Assembly (NCBI RefSeq): GCF_030413175.1
Contig: NZ_CP129212.1
Location: forward strand, 186,001 to 250,000
DNA from: Bradyrhizobium roseum
Lineage (GTDB): Bacteria; Pseudomonadota; Alphaproteobacteria; Rhizobiales; Xanthobacteraceae
DNA length: 64,000 nt
Reading direction: 5' to 3'
The notes under the pieces were generated by a model. That model saw nothing but the letters and a program-made list of their open reading frames with translations. It had not been told where the DNA came from and did not search any database. The position numbers and the translations under genes were made by a program. Below are positions 45,216 to 55,573 of this stretch, piece by piece (the stretch's first letter is position 1; every line of letters begins with the position of its first letter).

Positions 45216-46100
45216 TCACTTCCCTTCCAGCCGCCGCATCACGTCGTCAAGCTGTTCGAGGTTGCGATAGCTGATCTGGACGGAGCCGCCGGGGTCGCGG
45301 TGGTTGACGGTCACACTCAGACCCAGCGCATCGCTGACGCGCTTTTCCAACGCGACGGTGTCGGGATCTTTTGCCTTGCCGCCGCCGCCTGCCCTCGCCT
45401 TTTGCGGCTTGCGCTCCGGAACGCCCTCTTCATGCGCCAACGCTTCGGTCTGGCGGACGTTGAGACCTTCCTCGACAATGCGCTTGGCTGCCGCGAGCGG
45501 ATCGGGCACGCCGATCAGCGCGCGGGCATGGCCGGCCGACAATTTTCCTTCGGAGATCAGCCCCTGCACTTCCGCCGGCAGCTTGGTCAGCCGCATCATG
45601 TTGGCGACGTGGCTGCGGCTCTTGCCCACTTCGCGGGCGATGTCTTCCTGGCTGCGTTTGAATTCTTCCGCGAGCGCGTGATAGCCCTGCGCCTCTTCCA
45701 TCGCGTTGAGGTCCTCGCGCTGCACGTTCTCGATGATCATGATCTCGAGCGCGTCGCTGTCGCTGACTTCAATGGGAACGATCGGCACCTCGTGCAGGCT
45801 GGCAAGCTGCGCGGCGCGCCAGCGCCGTTCGCCGGCGATGATCTCGTAGCGATCCTGCACGCCCTTCACCGGGCGGACCACGATCGGCTGGATCACGCCA
45901 TGCTGCCTGACCGAGGCCGCAAGCTCGCCGAGTTCGGCATCGGAAAACGTCCGGCGCGGGTTGCGCGGATTCGGCTTGAGGAATTCGATCGGCACCTTGC
46001 GATTGTTGCGCGGCCGCTCGGGTTGCGCGGTCTCGCCGCCGACATCACCGATCAGACTTGCGAGGCCACGGCCCAGTCGCGAACCCGATTTTTCGGCCAT
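45216..46100 (-). CDS. parB: Chromosome-partitioning protein ParB
   Basis: This CTP-dependent DNA clamp loads at parS and organises the origin. It has 294 residues. The N-terminal CTPase domain has AGERRWRAAQ (GERRxR) and MIIENVQREDLNAMEEAQGY. The parS-reading helix-turn-helix is QEDIAREVGKSRSHVANMMRL, and the C-terminal dimerisation domain ends LDDVMRRLEGK. ATG 46100 follows AAGGAG; the frame runs 50 codons further upstream, but that part is read from a palindromic repeat. Four parS sites lie 1.8-4 kb upstream of it. Confidence 0.97.
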   Translation of the reverse strand: MAEKSGSRLGRGLASLIGDVGGETAQPERPRNNRKVPIEFLKPNPRNPRRTFSDAELGELAASVRQHGVIQPIVVRPVKGVQDRYEIIAGERRWRAAQLASLHEVPIVPIEVSDSDALEIMIIENVQREDLNAMEEAQGYHALAEEFKRSQEDIAREVGKSRSHVANMMRLTKLPAEVQGLISEGKLSAGHARALIGVPDPLAAAKRIVEEGLNVRQTEALAHEEGVPERKPQKARAGGGGKAKDPDTVALEKRVSDALGLSVTVNHRDPGGSVQISYRNLEQLDDVMRRLEGK

Positions 46101-46154
46101 CGCCAGCTCCTTAGACATTACGCAGATACTCCAGAACAGAAACGGATTGTTCGT

Positions 46155-46240
46155 AGGGGTGGGCAAAGGCGCATTAGCGCCGTGCCCACCGCATTCCAAC
46201 CGCGAAAAACTGGTGGGCACGCTGCGCTTTGCCCACCCCA
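46155..46240. repeat. Palindromic repeat inserted between parA and parB
   Basis: GGGGTGGGCAAAGGCGCA at the left and TGCGCTTTGCCCACCCC at the right are inverted copies, and a second inner pair GTGCCCACC and GGTGGGCAC extends the pairing. The element occupies most of the 156-bp parA-parB gap, which is usually only a few to tens of bp in related genomes. Confidence 0.75.
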
Positions 46241-46256
46241 CGAGTCCCACGTCAGA

Positions 46257-47108
46257 CTAATGCGTTCTCAGATCACGCTCGCGCTGGATCACTTCGGTCG
46301 CAAGCTTCAGATACGCATCGCTGCCGACGCATTTGAGATCGTAGACCAGCACCGGCTTGCCGTAGGACGGCGCCTCGGAGATGCGCACGTTGCGCGGGAT
46401 CATGGTGTCATAGACCTTGCCGCCCATGAACTGCCTGACGTCGGCGACGACCTGGTTCGACAGGTTGTTGCGCGAGTCGAACATGGTCAGCACGATGCCG
46501 TGGATCGACAGGTTCGGGTTGAGCGTCGAGCGCACCTGCTCCACCGTCTGCAGCAATTGCGACAGACCTTCAAGCGCGAAGAACTCGCATTGTAGCGGCA
46601 CCAGGATCGCATCCGACGCCGCCATCGCGTTGACGGTGAGCAGGTTGAGCGACGGCGGGCAGTCGATCAGCACATAGGTGTAGTCGGTGTCCGGCGCCGC
46701 GCCCTTGTTCAGCGCCGCGATCGCGTCGCGCAGTCGGAACGCGCGGCCCGGTGTCGTGCCGAGTTCGAGTTCGAGGCCCGACAGATCCATCGTGGAGCAG
46801 GCGATGTGCAGCCGCGGCACCGCGGTCGCCACCACCGCTTCGCGCAGCGGCGCTTCGCCGATCAGCACATCATAGGTCGAGCAGCTGCGATTACGACGAT
46901 CGATGCCGAGGCCGGTCGAGGCGTTGCCTTGCGGATCAAGATCGACGATCAGGACGCGCTCGCCAATCGCGGCGAGTGCCGTGCCAAGGTTGATCGCCGT
47001 GGTGGTCTTGCCGACGCCGCCTTTTTGGTTGGCCAGCGACAGGATGCGCGGATGAGGCGGAGGGGTCTCTTCCCTATCCTCTTGATACAATTCATCTAGT
47101 TCGTTCAT
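46257..47108 (-). CDS. parA: Chromosome-partitioning ATPase ParA (Soj)
   Basis: This 283-residue ATPase segregates newly copied origins by cycling on the nucleoid with ParB. The deviant Walker A KGGVGKTT is at residues 29-36, the Walker A' motif is DLDPQGNAST, and the Walker B-like segment is YVLIDCPPSL. Its start overlaps the rsmG stop by 4 bp. An N-terminal extension of about 20 residues rich in Glu/Pro precedes the domain. A repeat separates it from parB. Confidence 0.97.
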   Translation of the reverse strand: MNELDELYQEDREETPPPHPRILSLANQKGGVGKTTTAINLGTALAAIGERVLIVDLDPQGNASTGLGIDRRNRSCSTYDVLIGEAPLREAVVATAVPRLHIACSTMDLSGLELELGTTPGRAFRLRDAIAALNKGAAPDTDYTYVLIDCPPSLNLLTVNAMAASDAILVPLQCEFFALEGLSQLLQTVEQVRSTLNPNLSIHGIVLTMFDSRNNLSNQVVADVRQFMGGKVYDTMIPRNVRISEAPSYGKPVLVYDLKCVGSDAYLKLATEVIQRERDLRTH

Positions 47109-47797
47109 GCCCGATCGCCATATGTGATCGCGGAAGGGTTGCGCCGCTCGATCCGATCGAGTTCGACGATCCAGCCGTGCCCGCCCGTGCGGCTGGAGTG
47201 GAGTCGCGGTTCAATATTCCAATATTTAGTGGCCTCGGTCAATTCGGCCTCTACATCTTGGCCTTTGAGAAACAAGGCTTTTGCGCCCGCTTTCACCCAC
47301 GGTTCCGCGAAGCCGACAAGCTGATGTAATGGAGCCAACGCCCGCGCAGTGACGCAATCGACGCGGCTTCCGACTCTATCCACACTATCCCCGATTCCTG
47401 CCAAATGCACGATCGCAGGCGAAGAAGTTATGCGAATCGCCTCGCGCAAAAACGCGGCCTTCTTGGCATTGCGCTCGACGAGATGGACGACGACGCCAGG
47501 CGTGTCGGCCAATGCACTAGCGAGCACGACGCCGGGAAAGCCACCGCCGCTGCCTAGGTCGACCCAAACCTTTGCGGTTGGGGCGAGGTCCAGCAGTTGA
47601 AGCGAATCGGAAACGTGGCGGGTCCAAAGATGCGGGAGCGTCGACGGCGCGACGAGATTGGTCTTGGCCTGCCATGTCACGAGCAGATCGATGTAGCGAT
47701 CGAGCCTCGCCTCCGTTTCGGGTGAGACGGGGGTAAGGGCGAGGGCGGCGGCTTTGTCACGCGCGGAGGGAAGGTCAACCGATTCGGCTTTACCCAT
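47105..47797 (-). CDS. rsmG: 16S rRNA (guanine-527-N7)-methyltransferase
   Basis: This methyltransferase modifies G527 of 16S rRNA using S-adenosylmethionine. It has 230 residues with the AdoMet-binding motif DLGSGGGFPG at 80-89 and VHLVERNAKKAAFLREA following. The gene overlaps parA by 4 bp. It is separated from mnmG by 143 bp containing a palindromic repeat and one parS site. Confidence 0.96.
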   Translation of the reverse strand: MGKAESVDLPSARDKAAALALTPVSPETEARLDRYIDLLVTWQAKTNLVAPSTLPHLWTRHVSDSLQLLDLAPTAKVWVDLGSGGGFPGVVLASALADTPGVVVHLVERNAKKAAFLREAIRITSSPAIVHLAGIGDSVDRVGSRVDCVTARALAPLHQLVGFAEPWVKAGAKALFLKGQDVEAELTEATKYWNIEPRLHSSRTGGHGWIVELDRIERRNPSAITYGDRA

Positions 47798-47821
47798 GTT
47801 TCAAATGCCGTCTGCTGATGT

Positions 47822-47908
47822 CGTCATTGCGAGCGAAGCGAAGCAATCATTTTCTCGGATTGCGGAAAGTATGGATTGCTTCGTGGCTACCGCTCCCCGC
47901 CATGACGA
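47822..47908. repeat. Palindromic repeat between rsmG and mnmG
   Basis: CGTCATTGCGAGCGAAGCG on the left and CGCTCCCCGCCATGACG on the right are imperfect inverted copies; inner arms GAAGCAATC and GATTGCTTC also pair. It belongs to a repeat type very common in Bradyrhizobium intergenic regions (inference from memory). Confidence 0.72.
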
Positions 47909-47919
47909 GAACCGTATCC

Positions 47920-47935
47920 TGTTTCACGTGAAACG
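47920..47935. other. parS site 1
   Basis: TGTTTCACGTGAAACG contains the 14-bp parS core GTTTCACGTGAAAC, a perfect palindrome. It lies 6 bp beyond the mnmG stop codon. The ParB encoded at 45.2-46.1 kb should load here. Confidence 0.92.
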
Positions 47936-47940
47936 AATTT

Positions 47941-49824
47941 CTAACCAACAGCCTTCGCCGTCTTTCGCCGTGCCTCACGACGCAGATACGCGGCCAGGAT
48001 TCCCAGCGCGGCCGGCGTCAAACCATCGAGGCGACCCGCCTGCCCCACGGTGCGCGGCCGTGCTGCTTCGAGCTTGGCGCGCGCCTCGTTGGAGAGTCCC
48101 GGTACGTCGGCGTAATCGATATCGGTAAGGACCAATCCCTCGTCGCGGCGGAAGGCATCGACATCCGCGGTCTGGCGCTTGAGATAGACATCGTACTTGG
48201 CATCGATCTCGAGATGGACGGCAATCGGCGGGTCCACCGCCGACAGCTCCGGCCAGATACCACGCAGCGCATCCCATTCGATCTCGGGATAGGCCAGCAA
48301 CTCAAATGCCGAACGCCGATGGCCGTCGCGGTTGAGGGCGAGGCCGTGTTTGGCGGCTTCGTTGGGAGTGATCGTCAAAGACTTCGCAAGGGCCTTGGCC
48401 GCAGCCAGCGCCGCCATCTTGTCGCGATGTCGCTCCGAGCGCGCCTGCCCTACGCAGCCCAACGCGATCCCCTTATCGGTCAGGCGCTGGTCGGCATTGT
48501 CGGCGCGCAAGGTCAGGCGATACTCGGCCCGCGAGGTGAACATCCGATACGGTTCTGTGATCCCGCGGGTCACGAGGTCATCGATCATCACCCCTAGATA
48601 GCCGTCCGCCCGATCGAGCACGATCGGCTCGGCACCGCTCGCCGCTAACGCCGCGTTCAAACCTGCAACGATTCCCTGCGCCGCCGCCTCCTCATAGCCG
48701 GTCGTACCGTTGATCTGTCCGGCCAGGAAGAGACCCGGCAGTCGCCTGGTCTGCAACGTCGGCTCGAGTTCGCGGGGATCGACATGGTCGTATTCGATGG
48801 CATAGCCCGGCCGCACCATCTTCACCCGCTCGAGCCCGGGAATGGTCGCGAGGATCGCAAGCTGAACCTCTTCCGGTAGCGAGGTCGAGATGCCGTTGGG
48901 ATAGACCGTGGAGTCATCGAGCCCTTCCGGCTCCAGAAAGATCTGGTGGCCGTCGCGGTCGCCGAAGCGGACGATCTTGTCCTCGATCGACGGGCAGTAG
49001 CGCGGTCCGCTGCTCTTGATTTGACCGGAATACATCGGCGAGCGATGGACGTTGGCTCGGATGACGTCATGGGTCGCAGGGGTCGTGCGGGTGATGCCAC
49101 ACTGGATCTGGGGCGTCGTGATCCGGTCCGTCATGACCGAGAAAGGCTCCGGCGGATCGTCGCCGGGCTGCATTTCCACCGCCGACCAGTCGATGGTCGT
49201 GCCATCGAGCCGAGGCGGCGTGCCGGTCTTCAATCGTCCGAGTGTAAAGCCAGCTCTTTCGAACGAGGCCGAAAGCCCCATCGCCGGCGCCTCCCCAACC
49301 CGCCCAGCGGGCCAGTTCTTCTCACCGAGATGGATCAGCCCGCGCAAAAAGGTGCCGGTGGTGATGACCACGGCGCCCGCGGAAAGCACCCGGCCCCCGC
49401 CCAGCTTTACGCCCGTGACGCGGCCGTTCGAGACAATCAGTTCGTCCGCCTCGCCTTCGACCACGCTGAGATTGGCGGCCTCGCGGATCGCGGCCTGCAT
49501 GGCGGCGGCATAAAGCTTCCGGTCCGCCTGGGCCCGCGGTCCGCGGACGGCGGGACCCTTGCGACGGTTCAGCATCCGAAACTGGATTCCGCCGGCATCG
49601 GCAACGCGGCCCATCAGACCATCGAGCGCATCGACCTCGCGCACGAGATGGCCCTTGCCGAGACCGCCGATGGCGGGATTGCAGGACATCGCACCGATGG
49701 TCGCAAAACGATGGGTCACCAGGGCGGTCTTCGCACCCATCCGCGCAGCAGCGCTCGCGGCTTCGCAGCCGGCGTGGCCGCCACCGATCACGATGACATC
49801 GAAAGAGTCTGCCTTGGGGGTCAT
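47941..49824 (-). CDS. mnmG: tRNA uridine-5-carboxymethylaminomethyl modification enzyme MnmG
   Basis: With MnmE this FAD enzyme makes the cmnm5 modification at the wobble uridine of several tRNAs. It has 627 residues. The FAD motif [10 protein letters not shown] lies at 14-23 and [21 protein letters not shown] is the hallmark segment. The C-terminal MnmE-binding domain is present. ATG 49824 follows AGAAGG; upstream in-frame codons read through the intergenic region. Genes mnmE, mnmG, rsmG, parA and parB are all on this strand. Confidence 0.97.
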   Translation of the reverse strand: MTPKADSFDVIVIGGGHAGCEAASAAARMGAKTALVTHRFATIGAMSCNPAIGGLGKGHLVREVDALDGLMGRVADAGGIQFRMLNRRKGPAVRGPRAQADRKLYAAAMQAAIREAANLSVVEGEADELIVSNGRVTGVKLGGGRVLSAGAVVITTGTFLRGLIHLGEKNWPAGRVGEAPAMGLSASFERAGFTLGRLKTGTPPRLDGTTIDWSAVEMQPGDDPPEPFSVMTDRITTPQIQCGITRTTPATHDVIRANVHRSPMYSGQIKSSGPRYCPSIEDKIVRFGDRDGHQIFLEPEGLDDSTVYPNGISTSLPEEVQLAILATIPGLERVKMVRPGYAIEYDHVDPRELEPTLQTRRLPGLFLAGQINGTTGYEEAAAQGIVAGLNAALAASGAEPIVLDRADGYLGVMIDDLVTRGITEPYRMFTSRAEYRLTLRADNADQRLTDKGIALGCVGQARSERHRDKMAALAAAKALAKSLTITPNEAAKHGLALNRDGHRRSAFELLAYPEIEWDALRGIWPELSAVDPPIAVHLEIDAKYDVYLKRQTADVDAFRRDEGLVLTDIDYADVPGLSNEARAKLEAARPRTVGQAGRLDGLTPAALGILAAYLRREARRKTAKAVG

Positions 49825-50003
49825 GCGCGACCTTCTATCGTGGAGTTTGAAAGCGCGGAAGCGGAATTGCGGGCACCCGCACGAGCCGACCCAAAATGAA
49901 AATATCGAAAACAACCCCATGCACAGTAGGCGCGGTGGGGTGTGCGAAGGTCCACCTCGCTCGCGACGCTCGGTCCCCTAATATTGTCTTAGGAGACATG
50001 GTT

Positions 50004-50019
50004 TGTTTCACGTGAAACA
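50004..50019. other. parS site 2
   Basis: TGTTTCACGTGAAACA is a perfect 16-bp parS palindrome in the mnmG-mnmE gap. Confidence 0.95.
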
Positions 50020-50036
50020 CGAGAGCGATCGAGGGC

Positions 50037-50052
50037 TGTTTCACGTGAAACA
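50037..50052. other. parS site 3
   Basis: TGTTTCACGTGAAACA is a second perfect copy, 33 bp from parS site 2 measured start to start. Confidence 0.95.
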
Positions 50053-50074
50053 TCCCCATGAAACCTCAGGGCCC

Positions 50075-50090
50075 TGTTTCACGTGAAACA
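50075..50090. other. parS site 4
   Basis: TGTTTCACGTGAAACA is a third perfect copy in the same gap, 38 bp from parS site 3 and 18 bp from the mnmE stop. Confidence 0.95.
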
Positions 50091-50107
50091 TCGTAGTTAG
50101 GGAAGCG

Positions 50108-51439
50108 TTACTTACCTACGCAGAACTCCCGGAAGATGACGTCCAATATATCCTCGACGTCCACCCGCCCCAGAAGCCGACCTAGAGCGTGGGCCGCGCG
50201 ACGCAGTTCCTCAGCCGCCAGTTCCTCGCCCTCGCCGATCACCTCGATGCACCGCCTGAGCGAGACTGCCGTCTCCTGCAAAAGCGTGCGCTGACGGGTT
50301 CGGCCGATGAGACCCGCCTCGCCGCTCCCAAAATAGCTCTGAGCAAACTCGACCAAGGCTGCGATCAGCTCCGGCAGACCGTCGCCACGGCTCGCCGAGA
50401 TCTGGAAGACTTTCTCTCCCGACGCATCGGCCAATGGCCGACTCTCCGCTTCCAGGTCGATCTTGTTTCGCACCGTCCAGACCGGCGCCGTGCCGTCGTG
50501 CTGAACGCTCACCGCCGAACCATCGGCCAGCCACAACACCAGGTCCGCATCCGCCGCGCGGGCCCTCGCCCGACGTATGCCCTCCTGCTCGACCGGATCC
50601 TCCGTCTCGCGAATGCCCGCGGTGTCGATGACCGTCACGGGAAAGCCGTCGAGATCGAGCTGCATCTCGATCACGTCGCGCGTGGTGCCGGCGTGCGGCG
50701 AGACGATCGCGACGTCGCGGCGCGCCAGCGTATTCATCAGCGTCGACTTGCCGACATTCGGCGGACCGGCGATGGCAACCACGAGGCCATCGCGAAGCCG
50801 CTCGCTCCGCCCCTGCCCCGCCAGCACTTCCTCGATTTCGCCCAGCAGCGTTTTGACCTTCACCAAAGCCGGCGCGATCAACTCCGTCGGTATGTCGCCT
50901 TCGTCCGAGAAATCGATTCCGGCTTCGATCAGCGCCGACGCTTCAATGATCCGGGCGCGCCAATCCCGGGCACGGTCGCCGAGCAATCCCTTCAATTGGC
51001 GGAGCGCCTGGCGCCGCTGCCTGTCCGTGTCGGCATGAATGAGATCGTCGAGACCTTCGGCCTCGGTCAGATCCAGCTTGCCGTTCTCGAACGCTCGCCG
51101 GGTAAATTCGCCGGGCTCAGCAGCACGAACATTATCGAACTCAGACAGCACGGCGAACAAGGTGGACAACACGGCGCGTCCACCGTGAACGTGAAGTTCG
51201 GCGACGTCTTCGCCGGTCGCGCTGGCCGGCGCGGGAAACCACAACACGACGGCATCGTCGATCGGCCGCTGGCTGACATCCTTCAACAGCGCGCGGGTCG
51301 CCATTCGCGGCGTCGGCAATTTGCCGGCCAGCGCTGTCACGATTTTTGCGGCGTGCGAACCCGAAACACGCACCAGGGCAATCGCGCTTGGCGGTCGGCC
51401 TGACGACAATGCAAAGATGGTCTGGTCCCGCGGATGCAT
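50108..51439 (-). CDS. mnmE: tRNA modification GTPase MnmE
   Basis: This GTPase partners MnmG in wobble-uridine modification. It has 443 residues. The N-terminal folate-binding domain includes [21 protein letters not shown]. The G domain has G1 GPPNVGKST at about 224-232 and G3 [10 protein letters not shown]. The C-terminus ends FCVGK with the conserved catalytic cysteine. It is preceded by a CtrA-like half-matched site about 120 bp upstream. Confidence 0.97.
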   Translation of the reverse strand: MHPRDQTIFALSSGRPPSAIALVRVSGSHAAKIVTALAGKLPTPRMATRALLKDVSQRPIDDAVVLWFPAPASATGEDVAELHVHGGRAVLSTLFAVLSEFDNVRAAEPGEFTRRAFENGKLDLTEAEGLDDLIHADTDRQRRQALRQLKGLLGDRARDWRARIIEASALIEAGIDFSDEGDIPTELIAPALVKVKTLLGEIEEVLAGQGRSERLRDGLVVAIAGPPNVGKSTLMNTLARRDVAIVSPHAGTTRDVIEMQLDLDGFPVTVIDTAGIRETEDPVEQEGIRRARARAADADLVLWLADGSAVSVQHDGTAPVWTVRNKIDLEAESRPLADASGEKVFQISASRGDGLPELIAALVEFAQSYFGSGEAGLIGRTRQRTLLQETAVSLRRCIEVIGEGEELAAEELRRAAHALGRLLGRVDVEDILDVIFREFCVGK

Positions 51440-51555
51440 AGCCTATTTGTGCGGGCAGCTTTGAAAAGGCAACGCGATTCGATTGGGTGGATGAACGCGA
51501 GGTCGATGTCGGCGCGACATCATATAAATGTAACTTCGTTCAATGAGTTAGATGG

Positions 51556-51570
51556 TTAACCAGTCGCTAA
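51556..51570. promoter_or_regulatory. CtrA-like site upstream of mnmE
   Basis: TTAACCAGTCGCTAA matches TTAA-N7-TTAA with one mismatch in the second half and carries the TTAACC form of the first half. It is 117 bp upstream of the mnmE start in a 229-bp gap. Confidence 0.35.
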
Positions 51571-51611
51571 CGCCAATTCCCTTGCCTACCGCCATGTCGG
51601 CTACCCCGCCA

Positions 51612-51647
51612 AATGAAAAGGGCGCCCCGCTTCCGCGAGGCGCCCTC
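51612..51647 (-). terminator. Intrinsic terminator of rho
   Basis: On the minus strand, GGGCGCC and GGCGCCC form a strong stem over an 12-nt loop and are followed by TTTTCATTT. It lies 22-57 bp after the rho stop. Confidence 0.88.
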
Positions 51648-51668
51648 TCCTGCCCTGGCCTGATAGGC

Positions 51669-52934
<1,266 letters not shown>

Positions 52935-53194
52935 TGGGGTGGTCCTGTGGAGTGTTCTTTAGGGGAAGGGGTGCGAGGTGGCTTAAGGAAAAAGCGGACA
53001 CGAAAAATGGAAGGTCCGCAGGTCTAAGCAAGGAAAGCGCCGGTGAGGCTTCAAACCTGATGCGGCGGCCGGTCCAATGAAGGAGCCGGGACGCAGCCAC
53101 ATCCGCCTGCGTGGGGTGGGATTTCGGCAATATAGAAAATTGCCCGCTGCTTCGCAAGCCGGAGAGAAACCCCTGTATCGACGAAAAGCGGGGG

Positions 53195-53641
53195 CTAGAA
53201 CGGTTTCACAATCACCAGGATCACGATGACTATCATCAGGAGGGTAGGCACCTCATTGATAATACGATAGAATTTCTGACTCTTGGTATTCCGGTCGGCG
53301 GCAAAATCCTTGACCAAACGTGAAAAAAAGCCGTGGACGCCCGACAGGATCAGCACCAGCGTCAGCTTGGCATGAAACCAGCCGGAAGCGTACCAATGCC
53401 CGGCCCAAGCCAGATACAACCCGGCCAGCCAGGTGATGACCATCGCCGGGTTGATGATTGCCTTCAGCAGTCGCCATTCCATCACCTTGAAGGTCTCGGA
53501 CTGCTTCGATCCGACCTCGGCCTCGCAGTGATAGACGAACAGCCGCGGCAAATAGAGCATGCCGGCCATCCAGGCGATCACCGCAATCACATGCAGCGCC
53601 TTGATCCACGGATACGCTGATATCGTGATCCACTCGTACAT
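53195..53641 (-). CDS. hemJ: Protoporphyrinogen IX oxidase HemJ
   Basis: This inner-membrane enzyme converts protoporphyrinogen IX to protoporphyrin IX in haem synthesis. It has 148 residues with four membrane helices. The conserved histidine lies in ALHVIAVIAWMAGMLYLPRLFVYH and the segment AWAGHWYASGWFHAKL is diagnostic. ATG 53641 is used; earlier in-frame codons give an unlikely charged leader. It is the last leftward gene before the proposed origin. Confidence 0.93.
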   Translation of the reverse strand: MYEWITISAYPWIKALHVIAVIAWMAGMLYLPRLFVYHCEAEVGSKQSETFKVMEWRLLKAIINPAMVITWLAGLYLAWAGHWYASGWFHAKLTLVLILSGVHGFFSRLVKDFAADRNTKSQKFYRIINEVPTLLMIVIVILVIVKPF

Positions 53642-53743
53642 TGCAGTCGCCCGACCTCGCTCGTCTCCGGAACGTTCCGACCATCCCAGCGTTGCTGAAG
53701 CGGCTCTCCTGGAGACGGGACGCAAGACATATCCGCAATGCAC

Positions 53744-54096
53744 CGCTTCTCTAAACTAATAATTTTAGAATCTTAGGTTTGAGTCTAAGTGACCGTGATT
53801 ATGACTCACACAAAACAGTCCTGTATTTTTGCGAAGGTTGTTCACAAGCATCCCCGATTTCCGCCAGCAATGGCTTTGTCCCGATAACGCCACGCTCATC
53901 AAGCGCTTGCGCCGTTTCGTGGTCGGCTTATGAAGAGACAAGTCCACACCTTCCCACTATCATGGGGATGAGCCGGCGGACTTGTCCTCGCATGCAGCCC
54001 TGTGAAGAAAAATGCGGGTTATCCCGGAGGCGGCGAGGCGAGGCCGGATAGCGCAGGTAACGTCCACAGGATTCACAGGATTACACAGGGGTTCGG
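53744..54096. other. Candidate chromosome replication origin (oriC)
   Basis: No gene is seen between hemJ (leftward) and the PpsR gene (rightward). An AT-rich stretch at about 53751-53800 could unwind. GANTC methylation sites lie at 53768, 53781, 53803 and 54070. DnaA-box-like sequences include TTGTTCACA (53838-53846), TGTGAAGAA (54001-54009, inverse) and a tandem series GTCCACA, ATTCACA, TTACACA at 9-10-bp intervals in 54062-54088. Four parS sites are 4-6 kb away and flanking genes diverge. Caulobacter oriC holds the same position relative to DUF299-maf-coaE-dnaQ-secB. Boxes are imperfect, so this remains a prediction. Confidence 0.6.
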
Positions 54097-54936
54097 GTGC
54101 CCACGACCGGCAACTATTTTCATCTTCATCTGGTCTCCGATTCGACCGGCGAAACGCTGATCACGGTGGCGCGGGCGGTGGCTGCGCAATACGCCAATGT
54201 GTCCGCGGTCGAACATGTCTATCCGCTGGTGCGCAGTCAGAAGCAGCTCGACCGCGTGCTCGACGAGATCGAGGAGGCGCCGGGCATCGTGCTCTTCACG
54301 CTGCTGGAAAAAGATCTGGTCGGACGGCTGGAGGCCAAGTGCCGGGACATCAACATCCCGAGCCTGTCGATCATCGGGCCTGTCATGCAGTTGTTCGAGG
54401 CGTATCTCGGCGCGGCGACGACGGGCAGGGTGGGAGCCCAGCACGTTCTCAACGCGGAATATTTCAAGCGCATCGATGCCTTGAACTACACCATGATCCA
54501 TGACGATGGTCAGCACGTCGAAGGCCTGGAGGAGGCCGACGTCGTTCTGGTCGGCGTGTCCCGTACATCGAAGACGCCGACCTCGATCTATCTCGCCAAC
54601 CGCGGCGTCCGTACCGCGAACGTGCCGCTGGTGCCGGGCATTCCGCTGCCGCACCAGCTCGAGACCTTGAAGAAGCCGTTGGTCGTCAGCCTTCACGCCA
54701 CGCCGGAACGGTTGATTCAGGTGAGGCAAAACCGGATGCTGAGCATGGGCTCCGATAATCACAATGATGATTACATCGATCGTCAGTCGGTGACGGACGA
54801 AGTCGCCTATGCAAGGAAGCTGAGCGCTAAATTCAGCTGGGCCCAGCTCGACGTCACGCGCCGCTCGATCGAGGAAACCGCGGCGGCCGTGCTCAAGCTG
54901 TTCACCGACCGGCAGCGGCAGCGGCTTCCGGAATGA
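54097..54936 (+). CDS. Pyruvate, phosphate dikinase regulatory protein (DUF299)
   Basis: This bifunctional ADP-dependent kinase and phosphorylase switches pyruvate phosphate dikinase (or PEP synthase) off and on by threonine phosphorylation. It has 279 residues. [14 protein letters not shown] opens the family domain. The P-loop-like [18 protein letters not shown] begins at residue 153. Start is GTG 54097. In Caulobacter the homologous gene is the first to the right of the origin, and maf starts here 10 bp downstream. Confidence 0.94.
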   Translation: MPTTGNYFHLHLVSDSTGETLITVARAVAAQYANVSAVEHVYPLVRSQKQLDRVLDEIEEAPGIVLFTLLEKDLVGRLEAKCRDINIPSLSIIGPVMQLFEAYLGAATTGRVGAQHVLNAEYFKRIDALNYTMIHDDGQHVEGLEEADVVLVGVSRTSKTPTSIYLANRGVRTANVPLVPGIPLPHQLETLKKPLVVSLHATPERLIQVRQNRMLSMGSDNHNDDYIDRQSVTDEVAYARKLSAKFSWAQLDVTRRSIEETAAAVLKLFTDRQRQRLPE

Positions 54937-54946
54937 CGGTTACGCG

Positions 54947-55555
54947 ATGACCATCTGGCGTGGACCTCAGCCGTTGATCTTGGCCTCGCAAAGCCGCGCG
55001 CGGCAGATGCTGCTTTCCGGCGCCGGCATTTCTTTCGATGCCGTGCCCGCCGATATCGACGAGCGGTCGGTGCAGAAGAATTCAGGCCTGTCCGCGCCCG
55101 GTGAAATCGCCGGGTTACTGGCTCGCGAGAAAGCGCTTTTTGTATCGGGACAAAATCCTGGCCGTCACGTCATCGGCGCCGACCAGACGCTGGCGCTGGG
55201 AAACCGGCTGTTCAGCAAGCCGGCCGGACGCGCCCAGGCCGGGGAGCAATTGCGGCTGCTCGCCGGCCAGACCCACGAACTGCATTCTGCCGTGGCGGTG
55301 GCGCGCGACGGCAAGATACTGTTTTCCGAGGTTTCGGTTGCCCGCATGACCATGCGTCCGTTGAGCGGCGAGGAAATCCGAACTTACCTGGATGCCGCCG
55401 GTGACGCCGTCACGACCAGTGTCGGGGCCTATCAGCTCGAAGGGCTGGGCGTGCATCTGTTCGAGCGCATCGACGGCGACCACTTCACCATTCTCGGTCT
55501 GCCGCTGTTGCCGCTGCTCGCCTTCCTGCGGGGGCAGGGGCTACTCGGTGTCTGA
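54947..55555 (+). CDS. maf: Maf family nucleotide pyrophosphatase
   Basis: This house-cleaning enzyme hydrolyses non-canonical or modified nucleoside triphosphates. It has 202 residues. Family motifs are LASQSRARQMLLSGAGI at the N-terminus, the catalytic aspartate in VIGADQTLALG, and SVGAYQLEGLGVHLFERIDGD towards the C-terminus. Many Maf proteins also influence septum formation. It follows the PpsR gene by 10 bp and precedes coaE by 18 bp, without the aroE gene found between them in Caulobacter. Confidence 0.93.
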   Translation: MTIWRGPQPLILASQSRARQMLLSGAGISFDAVPADIDERSVQKNSGLSAPGEIAGLLAREKALFVSGQNPGRHVIGADQTLALGNRLFSKPAGRAQAGEQLRLLAGQTHELHSAVAVARDGKILFSEVSVARMTMRPLSGEEIRTYLDAAGDAVTTSVGAYQLEGLGVHLFERIDGDHFTILGLPLLPLLAFLRGQGLLGV

Positions 55556-55573
55556 AACGATGCGGCGAACAGC

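Noticed and set aside
46101..46250. A 50-codon N-terminal extension of parB
   Set aside because: These codons are read from a palindromic intergenic repeat; ATG 46100 has AAGGAG and matches ParB N-termini.
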